A program made the translations under genes and the position numbers. From Helicobacter sp. (GTDB taxonomy: Bacteria > Campylobacterota > Campylobacteria > Campylobacterales > Helicobacteraceae), in the NCBI GenBank assembly GCA_022511145.1, contig JAFLSC010000020.1:1-35742 (forward strand): DNA of 35,742 nucleotides. The letters are read 5' to 3'. The notes beneath the pieces were generated by a model that was given only the letters and a program-made list of their open reading frames with translations, was not told the origin of the DNA and searched no databases. How positions within the stretch are numbered: position 1 is the first letter of the stretch; each line of letters begins with the position of its first letter. This document shows positions 15,747 to 25,082 of the stretch, piece by piece.

Positions 15747-17370
15747 TTGTAGCCTGTTTGATAAATTCAAAAATAACGGGATTGGGAGCTTGAAGTCTTG
15801 AAGTAAATTCAGGGTGAAATTGCACAGCAACAAACCAAGGGTGATTTTTAAGCTCAATAGCTTCAATCAATCCGTTAGATTCCCCACACACTACCATTCC
15901 TTGCTCCTCTAATTTTTTGCGGTATTTGGGATTAACTTCATAACGATGGCGATGTCTTTCTTTGATTTGCTTTTTGCCCCCATAGGCACATTGTAATTTA
16001 CTTTTATCCAAAGTATTGCATTCATATTCACCCAAACGCATTGTTCCACCCATTGGTGAATTATAAGTGCGGATTTGTAATTTGCCATTTTGGTCAATAA
16101 AATTTTCAATCAAATAAATCACTGCTTCTTTAGCCTTAGAATCAAACTCCATTGAATTAGCATTTTTAATCCCCAAAACATTGCGACAAAATTCTAAAAT
16201 CGCTAACTGCATACCTAAACAAATCCCAAGAAAAGGGATTTTATGCTCTCTTGCGTATTTAATAGCACGAATTTTACCCTCAATCCCGCGTTTTCCAAAT
16301 CCTCCGGGGACTAAAATCCCATCAACATATTGAAGCTGCTCTAAAAGCTCATCACTCCTCTCTAAAACCTCACTATCAATCCATTGAATATCCACTTTCG
16401 TATCCAAATTAGCCCCCGAGTGGATTAAAGCCTCTGTTAGCGATTTGTAAGATTCTTTAAGGTTAAGGTATTTTCCCACAAAAGCAATCTTAACTTCTTG
16501 TTGAGGAGCAAGAATCTGCTTAACAAGCCTATCCCATTCTTTCATATCAGGAACAAACTCAGGGAGTTTAAAAAATCGAGCAATAGGCGTTAGGATTCCT
16601 TCTTTCAGAAAATTTAAAGGCATTTGGTAAATACTCTTAGCATCTTGAGCCATAATCACACAATCATTCTCCACATCACAGCTCATTGAAAGCTTACTTT
16701 TTAAATCTTGAGGGAGTTCTCTTTCTGTCCTTGCTACAATGATTTGAGGTGTGATACCAATCCGCCTTAACTCTTGCACGCTGTGTTGGGTTGGCTTGGT
16801 TTTTAATTCCCCAGCTGCACGAATCAAAGGGATAAGTGTAACGTGCATACTAATAACCCGCTCCATTCCAAGTTCGTGTTTGATTTCTCTCATTGCTTCC
16901 AAAAAAGGCAATCCTTCAATATCTCCAACCGTCCCACCAAGCTCAACAACTAAAATCTCCTTATCATTTCCTGCAAGTTTAATCCTCTCTTTAATTTCAT
17001 TAACAATATGCGGAACAACTTGGATTGTCTTTCCTAAATACCCTCCTCTACGCTCTTTCTCAATCACAGAGAGATAAATCTGCCCTGTGGTGAAATTATT
17101 TTTTGATGAAAAATTCATATCCAAAAAACGTTCATAATGCCCTATATCCAAATCTGTTTCTGCTCCATCATAGGTTACAAACACTTCTCCGTGTTCTAGC
17201 GGACTCATTGTGCCGGGATCCACATTAATATAAGGGTCAATTTTTAAAATCCCTACCTTAAATCCTGAATGTTTAAGTAAGGTTGCTACTGATGAAGAAG
17301 TAATGCCTTTCCCTAAAGAGCTTAACACACCACCTGTTACAAAAATATATTTAGTATCAAATTTGGACAT
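15730..17370 (-). CDS. pyrG: CTP synthase
   Basis: 546 residues. Makes CTP from UTP, ATP and glutamine. The synthetase half starts [21 protein letters not shown] (P-loop) with [15 protein letters not shown] and [14 protein letters not shown]. The amidotransferase half has PGGFGKRG, the nucleophile Cys in [10 protein letters not shown] and the His/Glu pair in FHPEF. All are intact and the length is normal. AAGGAA precedes the ATG. It is divergent from the chemoreceptor gene, with the promoter in 17371-17450. Confidence 0.97.
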   Translation of the reverse strand: MSKFDTKYIFVTGGVLSSLGKGITSSSVATLLKHSGFKVGILKIDPYINVDPGTMSPLEHGEVFVTYDGAETDLDIGHYERFLDMNFSSKNNFTTGQIYLSVIEKERRGGYLGKTIQVVPHIVNEIKERIKLAGNDKEILVVELGGTVGDIEGLPFLEAMREIKHELGMERVISMHVTLIPLIRAAGELKTKPTQHSVQELRRIGITPQIIVARTERELPQDLKSKLSMSCDVENDCVIMAQDAKSIYQMPLNFLKEGILTPIARFFKLPEFVPDMKEWDRLVKQILAPQQEVKIAFVGKYLNLKESYKSLTEALIHSGANLDTKVDIQWIDSEVLERSDELLEQLQYVDGILVPGGFGKRGIEGKIRAIKYAREHKIPFLGICLGMQLAILEFCRNVLGIKNANSMEFDSKAKEAVIYLIENFIDQNGKLQIRTYNSPMGGTMRLGEYECNTLDKSKLQCAYGGKKQIKERHRHRYEVNPKYRKKLEEQGMVVCGESNGLIEAIELKNHPWFVAVQFHPEFTSRLQAPNPVIFEFIKQATNAKSN

Positions 17371-17401
17371 TCTGTTTCCTTAAAGAGGATTCTTAAATAA
17401 T

Positions 17402-17407
17402 ATTGTA
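17402..17407 (-). promoter_or_regulatory. Putative -10 box for pyrG-recJ
   Basis: TACAAT read on the minus strand, 32 bases before the pyrG ATG and followed by the AAGGAA ribosome site. Only the hexamer and its position support it. Confidence 0.4.
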
Positions 17408-17425
17408 TCCAAAGGAAGTTTAAAA

Positions 17426-17476
17426 ATGAGGCGTGAAAAACAATCTTGGCATAAAAAAGTGTTTTTAAAGTTATAA
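17426..17476 (+). CDS. Possible 16-residue basic leader peptide
   Basis: ATG 17426 reads MRREKQSWHKKVFLKL then TAA. AAAGGAAG is 7 bases upstream, as good as the sites of neighbouring real genes. Seven of 16 residues are Lys, Arg or His. It lies upstream of the chemoreceptor promoter and partly opposite the pyrG leader. There is no homology evidence and it may be chance. Confidence 0.2.
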   Translation: MRREKQSWHKKVFLKL

Positions 17477-17487
17477 ATCAACATTTT

Positions 17488-17498
17488 TATAATATAAT
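17488..17498 (+). promoter_or_regulatory. Double -10 box for the chemoreceptor gene
   Basis: Two overlapping TATAAT hexamers (17488-17493 and 17493-17498) in T-rich DNA, about 115 bases before the ATG. The implied leader holds the inverted repeat at 17538-17570. Confidence 0.5.
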
Positions 17499-17537
17499 CA
17501 AGAATGATAAATGGAATTATTATCTTAGTGCTTTGCC

Positions 17538-17570
17538 AAATTTGAGCTAAATGGATTTTTACTCAAATTT
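17538..17570. repeat. 9-bp perfect inverted repeat in the chemoreceptor leader
   Basis: AAATTTGAG (17538-17546) and CTCAAATTT (17562-17570), 15 bases apart, inside the predicted 5' untranslated region and about 43 bases before the ATG. No T-run follows directly, so a terminator is unlikely. An operator or mRNA hairpin is possible. Confidence 0.5.
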
Positions 17571-17613
17571 AATTAATCATTTGTCTGCTATTTTATTATT
17601 TGGGAGATAGAAA

Positions 17614-18990
17614 ATGAATCCGTTTTTACTGGGTGCTCTTGCCCTTACCCTTATAGGACTTATTATTGAATCCTTACTTCAAGGCTTACATTTGAGTTTG
17701 CTACTTTTTGTTATTGTAATTGCCTTACTTGTCCTTTGTATCCTCAAAGAAAAACAAAAAGAATCTTTAGTGCAAAATATCCTCAATGTTCTTTTGTTTT
17801 ATGAAAAAGGCGAGTTTGAATGCCGAATCCTTAACCCAAAAGGTAACCCAAATCTCATTAAAATCGCTAATAAACTTAATAATTTAATTGATAATTTAGA
17901 AGCTTTTATGCGTGAAATTTCTACTTCTATTGTTTATTCCCAAGAAGGCAAATATTACCGCAAAGCTTATCATCAAGGCTTAAAGGGAGCTTTTAATAAA
18001 AATATCCGCTCAATCAATAATGCCCTAACACAGATTGAAGAAAATGCCAAAAATGATATTTCTAATGCTCTTGCAAAATCTCTGATGAATATGAGTTTGG
18101 GAAATCAAAATGAGAATCTTAATAAAATTTCCCACGAATTAGACAAAAATATTGAATATATGCAAATTGTCAATCAAGAAGTTACCAATATCGCTGATAC
18201 TTCAAGCAAATCCCAAACCGATATTGCACAAATTACTAATTCTATTGAAGAACTTATCAACATTATCAATCATAATATTGCAGTGATTGAAAGTTTTTCC
18301 AAAAAATCGCAAGATATAGGTGAAATTGTTAATACTATTAAAGGCATTACTGACCAAACTAATCTCCTAGCACTCAATGCTGCTATTGAAGCTGCTCGTG
18401 CAGGAGAACACGGAAGAGGCTTTGCGATTGTGGCTGATGAGGTGCGAAAACTCGCTGAAAATACTCAAGAAGCCACCTCAAATATCTCCCTTGTTGTTCA
18501 AAGTATGCAACAAGAAATTAATAATATTCAAGAAAACTTCAATCAAGTCGCCAAATCAGCAAACTCTGCTGAAAAATCGATTATTAGTTTTAATGATATT
18601 TTCAAAGAAACAGGAGAAATTACACATAATCTCTTAGATGGATTTACCAATCTTTCTAAAAAGCTTCTTCTTAATATTTCTAAACTTGAACACATTGTTT
18701 TTAAATCGAGTCTCTATTTAAGCTTAAATCGCAAAGAACAAGTGATTGCTTTTGACAAAATAAATCCTATTTCCAAATATTTAGATGAAGAAAAATACCT
18801 CAAACGAATGGGAATTACTGATACTTCAAATCTAAGAGATTTACAAACAGAAATCAGCCAAAGCGTTTCTAAATCGCTTGAAATGCTTCCTTGTGAAGTT
18901 ACTCAAGAGACTTCCAACACTATTATAGAAAATATTCAAAAACTAGAAGAGGATTCCAAAAAAATCATCGCAATTCTTGATAAAGCCTAA
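17614..18990 (+). CDS. Methyl-accepting chemotaxis protein with degenerate CZB-like tail
   Basis: 458 residues from ATG with GGGAG upstream. Two hydrophobic spans (about 4-22 and 25-46) are separated by only a few residues, so there is no periplasmic sensing domain. A cytosolic linker follows (about 50-150), then the signalling domain with the hairpin tip [39 protein letters not shown] (about 248-285, given in overlapping pieces). The C-terminal [18 protein letters not shown] looks like the start of the chemoreceptor zinc-binding (CZB) domain known from TlpD, but the Cys motif and later His are missing. It probably senses an internal or membrane cue and signals to CheA. Its stop codon overlaps the convergent fdhD stop. 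Confidence 0.9.
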   Translation: MNPFLLGALALTLIGLIIESLLQGLHLSLLLFVIVIALLVLCILKEKQKESLVQNILNVLLFYEKGEFECRILNPKGNPNLIKIANKLNNLIDNLEAFMREISTSIVYSQEGKYYRKAYHQGLKGAFNKNIRSINNALTQIEENAKNDISNALAKSLMNMSLGNQNENLNKISHELDKNIEYMQIVNQEVTNIADTSSKSQTDIAQITNSIEELINIINHNIAVIESFSKKSQDIGEIVNTIKGITDQTNLLALNAAIEAARAGEHGRGFAIVADEVRKLAENTQEATSNISLVVQSMQQEINNIQENFNQVAKSANSAEKSIISFNDIFKETGEITHNLLDGFTNLSKKLLLNISKLEHIVFKSSLYLSLNRKEQVIAFDKINPISKYLDEEKYLKRMGITDTSNLRDLQTEISQSVSKSLEMLPCEVTQETSNTIIENIQKLEEDSKKIIAILDKA

Positions 18991-19769
18991 CAATCTTTGA
19001 TTCTACCGCTATGAGTGTAAATATTTGCACTCTCTCCCCTAGCAAATCCAATAAGTGTAACGCCCGTTTCTTGTGCAGCTCTGATACCCAAATAAGTAGG
19101 AGCAGCTTTGGAAATTACAATCGGAACATTATGCATTACCGCTTTTACAACCATTTCTAGGGATAATCTCCCACTCACATATAAAATCGAATGAGTTGTA
19201 TCAAGATTTTGCAATTTAGCTTTACCCATTACCTTATCAATAGCATTATGTCGCCCTATATCCTCACTGATAAGCATTTCTTCTTCAAGTACCAACATTG
19301 CTTTATGAACGCAACCTGTAAGTGTAAAAAGCTCGCTGGGTTGTTCAAAAATTTTTAAATAATAAAAGAGTTTCTTTGCACTTACTAATAAAGGCGTTTG
19401 CACAAATCTTTGCATCACATTACCCTCCAAATTCCCTGCCACACCGACACAGCAACCTGAAGTCAAAGTTTTTTCTACAAAAAGATTTTTAAGTTGTTCT
19501 TCATTAATTTGTGCTTGTAAAAAGACTTTATCGCCTTCTTGTGAAATTTCGATACTTTTTATCTCTTCAACACTTGTAAGCACCCCTTCACTCATCAAAA
19601 ACCCAACAATATGACAATCTTGCTCTTTGGGAATGCTCATAACAGAGAGTAATTTTTTTTGGTTAAGATAAAAGGCAATCCGCTCTTCTTTTATAACACA
19701 ATCTTCTCTAGTGGCGATTTTACCGCTAGAGTTGATTGTCTCTATTAATATCTTTTTATCAAAAGACAT
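18987..19769 (-). CDS. fdhD: Formate dehydrogenase sulfurtransferase FdhD
   Basis: 260 residues. FdhD carries sulfur from the cysteine desulfurase to the molybdenum cofactor of formate dehydrogenase and is needed for its activity. The Cys loop is [13 protein letters not shown], and the nucleotide/cofactor region is [16 protein letters not shown], followed by [13 protein letters not shown] and [10 protein letters not shown]. Length is normal. It is the last gene of the operon; its ATG overlaps the fdhC stop (TAATG). Confidence 0.95.
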   Translation of the reverse strand: MSFDKKILIETINSSGKIATREDCVIKEERIAFYLNQKKLLSVMSIPKEQDCHIVGFLMSEGVLTSVEEIKSIEISQEGDKVFLQAQINEEQLKNLFVEKTLTSGCCVGVAGNLEGNVMQRFVQTPLLVSAKKLFYYLKIFEQPSELFTLTGCVHKAMLVLEEEMLISEDIGRHNAIDKVMGKAKLQNLDTTHSILYVSGRLSLEMVVKAVMHNVPIVISKAAPTYLGIRAAQETGVTLIGFARGESANIYTHSGRIKDC

Positions 19770-20710
19770 TAAGCATTCAATTCTTTGTAATAATGGCTAT
19801 GTAAGATAGCTAATTCTTCTTCACCCATATGCCCATCAAGGATTGAGTTTAAAGCTCCCTCAATCGCAAAGACTGCCATATAAATATGCGTAATCAATAA
19901 AGCAATAATCAAAAATCCTACGATATTATGCAATAATGCCATACCTCTTAGCGTATCAATATCAGCAAATTGAAAAAACATATAAGCTCCAGAAATCACC
20001 ATCACAAAGCCACCCAAAGTGCAAACCCAAAACCACATTTTCTGCCCAGCATTAAATTTACCTGCAGGTATAGGTTTCTTATCTTGTGAGAGATAGCCAC
20101 CCATAATCATTAGCCACTCAATATCATAAGCTTTAGGCAGTGCATTTTTAATCCACATTAAAAACATCAAAGTCCCAAAGATTGCAAAAGCAATCGTGGC
20201 AATCCCGTGAATGTTTCTTGCTAATCGGACAAATCCACCACCGCCAAGCACATCACCAAAAATCATAACTAATCCTGTGAGGCAAATCAGCACAAAAGGC
20301 ACAGCTGCACACCAATGCACAACAATATTGTAAGCGGAAAAAACACGAATCTTCTTGCCGTGATTAAATTTCTTTTGCCCTATAACCATATAATGACCCA
20401 AAAAGGCTAAAATCACACCTACAACGATAACAGCAAAAAGGGTTGAGAAATAATGCCCTTGCAAAAGGGTAAAAGTCTCACCCAATCCTAAAGAATTTGG
20501 TGAGCCTACACCCCAAGTTTTAATCGCTGCAACTTCCGCTCCCCCATAAAGCTTAGGATTTGCTTTATCTTCAAGCTTCATAAGTGTATTATTTCCACTT
20601 GTTACTTCAGCATATTGTTTCCCACCTTCTTGAGGCACGCTGGGATTAGCAGCTAACATAAAAGTGCAAAATCCCAACACCATTAAAAAGATTCTTAATA
20701 GACTTTTCAT
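19769..20710 (-). CDS. fdhC: Formate dehydrogenase cytochrome b subunit
   Basis: 313 residues from ATG 20710, with AAAGGAG 6 bases upstream; a reading extended to 20821 is shadow of fdhB. An N-terminal signal-like segment (MKSLLRIFLMVLGFCTFMLA) and a periplasmic stretch of about 80 residues precede five spans: VVGVILAFLGHYM, VVHWCAAVPFVLICLTGLV, IATIAFAIFGTLMFLM, WFWVCTLGGFVMVISGAYM and IVGFLIIALLITHIYMAV. His in these spans should hold haem b. It anchors FdhAB and reduces menaquinone. The long N-terminal periplasmic part differs from E. coli FdnI but is known in Campylobacterota. Confidence 0.92.
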   Translation of the reverse strand: MKSLLRIFLMVLGFCTFMLAANPSVPQEGGKQYAEVTSGNNTLMKLEDKANPKLYGGAEVAAIKTWGVGSPNSLGLGETFTLLQGHYFSTLFAVIVVGVILAFLGHYMVIGQKKFNHGKKIRVFSAYNIVVHWCAAVPFVLICLTGLVMIFGDVLGGGGFVRLARNIHGIATIAFAIFGTLMFLMWIKNALPKAYDIEWLMIMGGYLSQDKKPIPAGKFNAGQKMWFWVCTLGGFVMVISGAYMFFQFADIDTLRGMALLHNIVGFLIIALLITHIYMAVFAIEGALNSILDGHMGEEELAILHSHYYKELNA

Positions 20711-20720
20711 AGAATCTCCT

Positions 20721-21347
20721 TTAATTTCCATAAGCGGTTTTCCATACATTTGGCAAAGCATTAGGGATATTCTCACCTCTTGTTTGTGCGCGATGGGTGA
20801 TGATTTTTGAGACTTCCTCACTGCTCCCTGCTAATAATGCCTTTGTGCTACACATAGAGGCACACATTGGCACTTTACCTTCGGCGATTCGATTTTGCCC
20901 ATAAAGATGATATTCTTCTTTGCTATTTGTTTCCTCTGGACCGCCTGCACAAAAGGTGCATTTATCCATTGCTCCACGACTTCCAAAAACACCATTTTTA
21001 GGAAATTGCGGTGCACCAAAGGGACAAGCATACAAACAATACCCGCAACCAATGCAAGTTTTCTTATCGTGCAAAACAATTCCATCAGCACGGATATAGA
21101 AACAATCCACAGGACAAACCTGTGCACAAGGGGCATCAGAGCAGTGCATACACGCAATAGAAACAGCGGTTTCTTTTCCCACCTGCCCTTCATTTAAAAT
21201 CACAACTCTACGGCGATTCACTCCTACGGGTAAATGATGAGCTTCTTTACACGCGACATCACAGCCGTGGCACTCAATACAACGATTCGTATCACAATAA
21301 AACTTAACCCTTGAAAAATTATCAAGATTTGTAGTAGCGTTACTCAT
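20721..21347 (-). CDS. fdhB: Formate dehydrogenase iron-sulfur subunit
   Basis: 208 residues. Four Cys clusters are visible: CIECHGCDVACKEAH, CMHCSDAPCAQVCPVDC, CIGCGYCLYACPFGAP and CTFCAGG with CASMCSTKAL. This is the DMSO reductase/FdhB electron-transfer subunit type with four [4Fe-4S] centres that wire the molybdenum subunit to cytochrome b. No signal peptide is seen, so it is presumably exported together with FdhA through Tat. The Shine-Dalgarno overlaps the fdhA stop, which suggests coupled translation. Confidence 0.95.
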   Translation of the reverse strand: MSNATTNLDNFSRVKFYCDTNRCIECHGCDVACKEAHHLPVGVNRRRVVILNEGQVGKETAVSIACMHCSDAPCAQVCPVDCFYIRADGIVLHDKKTCIGCGYCLYACPFGAPQFPKNGVFGSRGAMDKCTFCAGGPEETNSKEEYHLYGQNRIAEGKVPMCASMCSTKALLAGSSEEVSKIITHRAQTRGENIPNALPNVWKTAYGN

Positions 21348-21350
21348 TTT

Positions 21351-24194
21351 TTATCCTTTTTGGACTTTTTCAATGCGGCATAAACCACATTTTGTCTCTG
21401 GACAAGCAGAGTTATAATCAAACCCATAACTTGAAATCATATTCGCCGCTTCCCCTATTACATAGGGTTTTGTGCCTTCAGGATAATAATCAAGTCGGGA
21501 CTTACCTTGCTCTAACCCCGAGAAATTTTGCGGTAACCAAATGCTATTGTAATCTACCCGTGTGGAAATTTTTGCAGGGACAAGGATTCTTGTATCCATT
21601 GTGCCATACACCCACACCATATCGCCATTTTTAATATTGAGTTCTGCGGCTTTATCGGGGTGAATCTCCACAAACATTTCACTTTCAACTTCTGCTAAAT
21701 ATTTCGCACTCCTTGTTTCCGCACCTGTCCCCATATGTGCCACAAGTCTTCCAGAGAGCATATTGATAGGAAACTCATCAACCCAATTTTTATTTTCACC
21801 AAGCTCTTTTTGGCGGCTGCGATATTTGATATTAGCTCTGAAATGGTCTTTTTTATCAGGGAAATTTGGATACTTATCAACCAAATCCCCTCGCACAGAA
21901 TGCAGTGGCTCTCTATGGAGTGGAATCTTGTCATACCAATTCCACACTACCGCTCTAGCCTTACCATTTCCATAAGGACAAAGTCCTGCTTCTAAGGCTT
22001 TTTCAACCAAAATATTATTCCCAATACCAAGTGCGAAGGTGCTACCTGCTACTTTTTGCTTTTCTTCTTCGCTAAGATGAATCCCTAGAGATTCTATATT
22101 TGCTGCGGTTATAGGTGCGTGTCCGCCATCATATTTCGCATTAGGTAAAGTTCTAGGAGTAAGCATACTTTGACCATCAGGACTAGTTGTCCCCCAATTC
22201 ACACGAAATCCCATACCACCACGCATTACAGGAATCTCATCATTATACATTACAGGCGTTCCCGGATGTTTTTCACTCCAACAAGGCCAAGGAAGTGCAT
22301 AATATTCTCCTTTAAAAGGTCCGCTTCCCTCAAGTGTTACCTTATCAAACAAATGCCAATTTTCTTGGTGAGCTTTGAGACGCTCTGGACTCATTCCTTG
22401 CAAACCAATGCTGCGGATACTTTGAGTAAGCTCGGTTGTTGCATCATCTGGCCAAATAAATTGCTCTCTTCCTTTGGATTTTGCCACATCATAAAGTCGC
22501 CATTGATACTCTTTAAGGAATCCTAATCTATCAGCTAAACCAAAGAGGAATTCCTCATCAGGACGACATTCAAAGAGTGGTTCCATTACTTTACTTCGCC
22601 ATTGATAGCTACGATTTGTCGCTGCCACACTACCGCTTGTTTCCATTTGAGAAGCAGCTGGAAGCATAAAGAGATTATCACTCCTATCGCTATAAATGGC
22701 TAAATCATTGACATAGGGGTCAACAAACACAACCAAATCGAGTTTATCCATCGCTTGTTTTTGCAAACTAAGCAAAGAAACCGTTGTCATACCTGAACCA
22801 ATAACAACTAAGGCTCTAAGTTTTGTTCCTGCATTATTAGCAGCATTTTCCTCATCTAAAACACCAAATTTCCAAGTAGAGTGAGCAAAGCCCGTTTTTT
22901 CCATCATTGCTTTATCTTTAAAGCGAGAAAGCATCCAATCATACTCTACACCCCAATGTTTGCAGAAATGTCTCCAAGCAGGCTCACCCAAACCATAATA
23001 ACCCGGTAAAGAATCCGCTAGGTTATTCATATCTGAAGCCCCTTGCACATTATCGTGTCCTCTTAGGATATTCACACCACCACCATTTTTACCAATATTG
23101 CCTAAGAACATTTGTAAAATTGGCATAATTCTTGTGTTAGAAGTTCCCACTGTGTGTTGGGTTAGTCCTTGATTCCAAATCAAACAAGCGGGTTTTGCTG
23201 CTGCCATTTCTTCAGCAATATGCCGAATTTCATCAGCAGGTATTCCACACACATCAGCTGCTACTTCAGGTGAAAATTTTTGTGCTTCTTTGATGATTTC
23301 CTCATAACCATAAACCCTATCTTTAAGGTATTCTTCATTATAGAGTTTTTTAGTAATAATATGATTAAGCAATCCATAAGCAAAGGCAATATCAGTCCCA
23401 CTACGGATTCTATGAAATTCATCACATTTTGCTGCTGTTTTTGTAAATCTTGGGTCGATACAGACGAGTTTTGCTCCCTTTTCTTTAGCTCTTAAGATAT
23501 GCACCATTGAAACAGGGTGATTAACTGCAGGATTGGCTCCCACCACTAAGATATATTTAGAAAACATCATATCGCCAAGGTGATTTGTCATTCCACCATA
23601 CCCAAATGTATTTGCCACACCGGCAACTGTTGGGGAATGTCAAACTCTAGCACAATGGTCAATATTATTTGTCCCAAAAAATGCTGCAAATTTTCTAATA
23701 TAGTAACTTTGTTCATTAGAACATTTAGCACTACCTAAAAACATTACCGCATCAGGTCCGCTTTCCTCGCGAATTGCTTTAAGCTGAGCTGCAATTTTAT
23801 CCATAGCTTCATCATATTTATAACGAACCCATTTACCGCCCTCTTTAACCAAAGGGTATCGCAATCTTGTTTCACTTCTTGCTCTATCGATTAAATCTGC
23901 TCCTTTGCAGCAATGCCCTCCTTGAGAGATAGGGTGGTCTTGTGCTACTTCTTGACGCACCCACACGCCATCAACGACTTCAGCAACAACGCCGCAACCC
24001 ACTGAACAATGGGTGCAGATAGTTTTAATTTTTTGAGAGTTAGGGTATCTTTCTTTTAACTCTTGAGAACTTGCTTGTCGCATTGTTTTTTCTTTGTCTG
24101 CACCCAAAGCGACACTAGCACCTGCTAAACTGCCAAGAGCTGTCATTTTCAAAAACGCTCTACGAGCATTGCGTTTTTTGATAGCTTCGCTCAT
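21351..24194 (-). CDS. fdhA: Selenocysteine formate dehydrogenase, catalytic molybdenum subunit
   Basis: 947 residues when TGA at 23642-23640 is read as selenocysteine (residue 185). The context HCARV-U-HSPTVAG is the active-site motif of Sec-type formate dehydrogenases, and a SECIS-like hairpin follows at once. Reading resumes in the same frame, so this is not a frameshift or pseudogene. Tat signal: RNARRAFLKMTALGSLAGA. A [4Fe-4S] site is CTHCSVGCGVV with a later Cys in GGHCCKGAD. Molybdopterin-binding regions run through the body. Formate is oxidised to CO2 in the periplasm. AAGGAGG precedes the ATG. selA, selB and selC must lie elsewhere in the genome. Confidence 0.96.
23601..23642 (-). 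promoter_or_regulatory. SECIS element directing Sec insertion at the fdhA UGA
   Basis: Reading the minus strand after the UGA (23642-23640), 13 bases lie before a perfect stem TTGCC/GGCAA (23626-23622 and 23616-23612) with loop GGTGT. A lower stem CCCAA/TTGGG (23634-23630 and 23605-23601) encloses it. Loop sequence and distance fit the SelB-binding apical loop of the E. coli fdhF/fdnG SECIS, where it is GGUCU. Confidence 0.85.
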
Positions 24195-24211
24195 TTTTTC
24201 CTCCTTTTTAG

Positions 24212-24406
24212 TTATTTAGCAACAGAATAATAATTATCCCATTGTTGAGTTTTTTGATAAAGAATCTCGGTTTTAGGGGATTTACCTCTGATGAGATTCT
24301 CACTACTTCCTTTTTTGCCACAACCTGCTAATACAACCCCTGTACTTGCAATCGCAACAGAAGTTTTAGTGGCGTTTTTAAGGAACTCACGCCGACTTTT
24401 TTCCAT
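24212..24406 (-). CDS. Small twin-arginine signal protein of the formate dehydrogenase operon
   Basis: 64 residues with AAAGGAG before the ATG. It opens with a Tat signal, SRREFLKNATKTSVAIASTGVVLAGC, which also carries a lipobox-like VLAGC, and then has only about 35 residues, ending WDNYYSVAK. The equivalent small gene lies just before fdhA in Campylobacter. Its role is not known to me; a Tat-exported small subunit or maturation factor of the FdhABC complex is the obvious guess from position. It is 17 bases from fdhA. Confidence 0.85.
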   Translation of the reverse strand: MEKSRREFLKNATKTSVAIASTGVVLAGCGKKGSSENLIRGKSPKTEILYQKTQQWDNYYSVAK

Positions 24407-24448
24407 AGCTTACTCCTTTTAATTTTGAGATTTTGGGATAATCCCACG

Positions 24449-24469
24449 AAGGCTTTTTTAAAAAGCCTT
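24449..24469 (-). repeat. Intra-operon hairpin between the TorD-like gene and the Tat protein gene
   Basis: AAGGC-T6-A5-GCCTT forms a long stem with a minimal loop. On the minus strand it is followed three bases later by a second short palindrome GGGATTATCCC (24445-24435). No T-run follows, so it is more likely an mRNA processing or stability hairpin than a terminator. It splits the operon into accessory genes (upstream) and enzyme genes (downstream). Confidence 0.55.
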
Positions 24470-24482
24470 AGTCAAACTACCT

Positions 24483-25082
24483 CTAATAATATTCTACCTC
24501 AAAAGTCATAAAAGATTCAAGCAATAAAGCAATCGTGCGGTAATATTTCGCATCACTCCTTTCTTTGATTTCTTTACAAAGTCCTAAAAAAGCGTCTTTT
24601 GCAAATAAAAAGACTTCTTTAGCCAAATCCTCACTATCGCCCTTTTGTAACAAATAGCACATAAAACCGCATAAAAATCCTAAATGCTCCTCACCCTCTT
24701 TAAAATATTCCCTATTAAGACGAATATCACTTTTTTTGATAAGCCCACGAGCTTTAAGCAGACTCTCTCCTCCAACACAATTTTCATAATAATGCGAGAG
24801 ATGAATACCCACTTGCTTTTCACCAAAAGGAAGTGCAAAAAGTCTTGAATGCTCCTCTTTGAGATTTTGGACTCCATTTTTGTTAATTTCATTCTGCAAA
24901 GCCTCTATTTCCTCCTCTAAATCCTCATTAACAAAAATTGTCCTCAAAATCTCTAATTGTTGCTTTAAAACTTCTAATCTTCCCTCAAGCAATTCAAATA
25001 CCAAAACTCCACTAAAAAAATCATAATACAAAATTCTTGCTTTATTGATTTGTTCTTTTTCTTCGGTTGTGAGCTTAAACAT
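24483..25082 (-). CDS. TorD-family molybdoenzyme chaperone
   Basis: 199 residues from ATG 25082, with AAGGA about 8 bases upstream and an 8-base overlap with the preceding gene. All-helical. The TorD/DmsD family stretch EEHSRLFALPFGEKQVGIHLSHYYE (given as EEHSRLFALPFG then GIHLSHYYE) is present, with a C-terminal helix ending FMTFEVEYY. Such proteins bind the Tat signal and apo-form of a molybdoenzyme and hold it for cofactor loading. FdhA, three genes on, is the likely client. Confidence 0.85.
   Translation of the reverse strand: MFKLTTEEKEQINKARILYYDFFSGVLVFELLEGRLEVLKQQLEILRTIFVNEDLEEEIEALQNEINKNGVQNLKEEHSRLFALPFGEKQVGIHLSHYYENCVGGESLLKARGLIKKSDIRLNREYFKEGEEHLGFLCGFMCYLLQKGDSEDLAKEVFLFAKDAFLGLCKEIKERSDAKYYRTIALLLESFMTFEVEYY

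Noticed and set aside
22170..22526. Plus-strand open frame of 118 codons opposite fdhA
   Set aside because: It is antisense to a strongly conserved enzyme gene, has no ribosome site and no family likeness.
23618..23640. Interruption of fdhA, looking like a pseudogene or two genes
   Set aside because: The break is a TGA in the Sec motif ARV-U-HSP with a SECIS hairpin, and the frame is unchanged across it.
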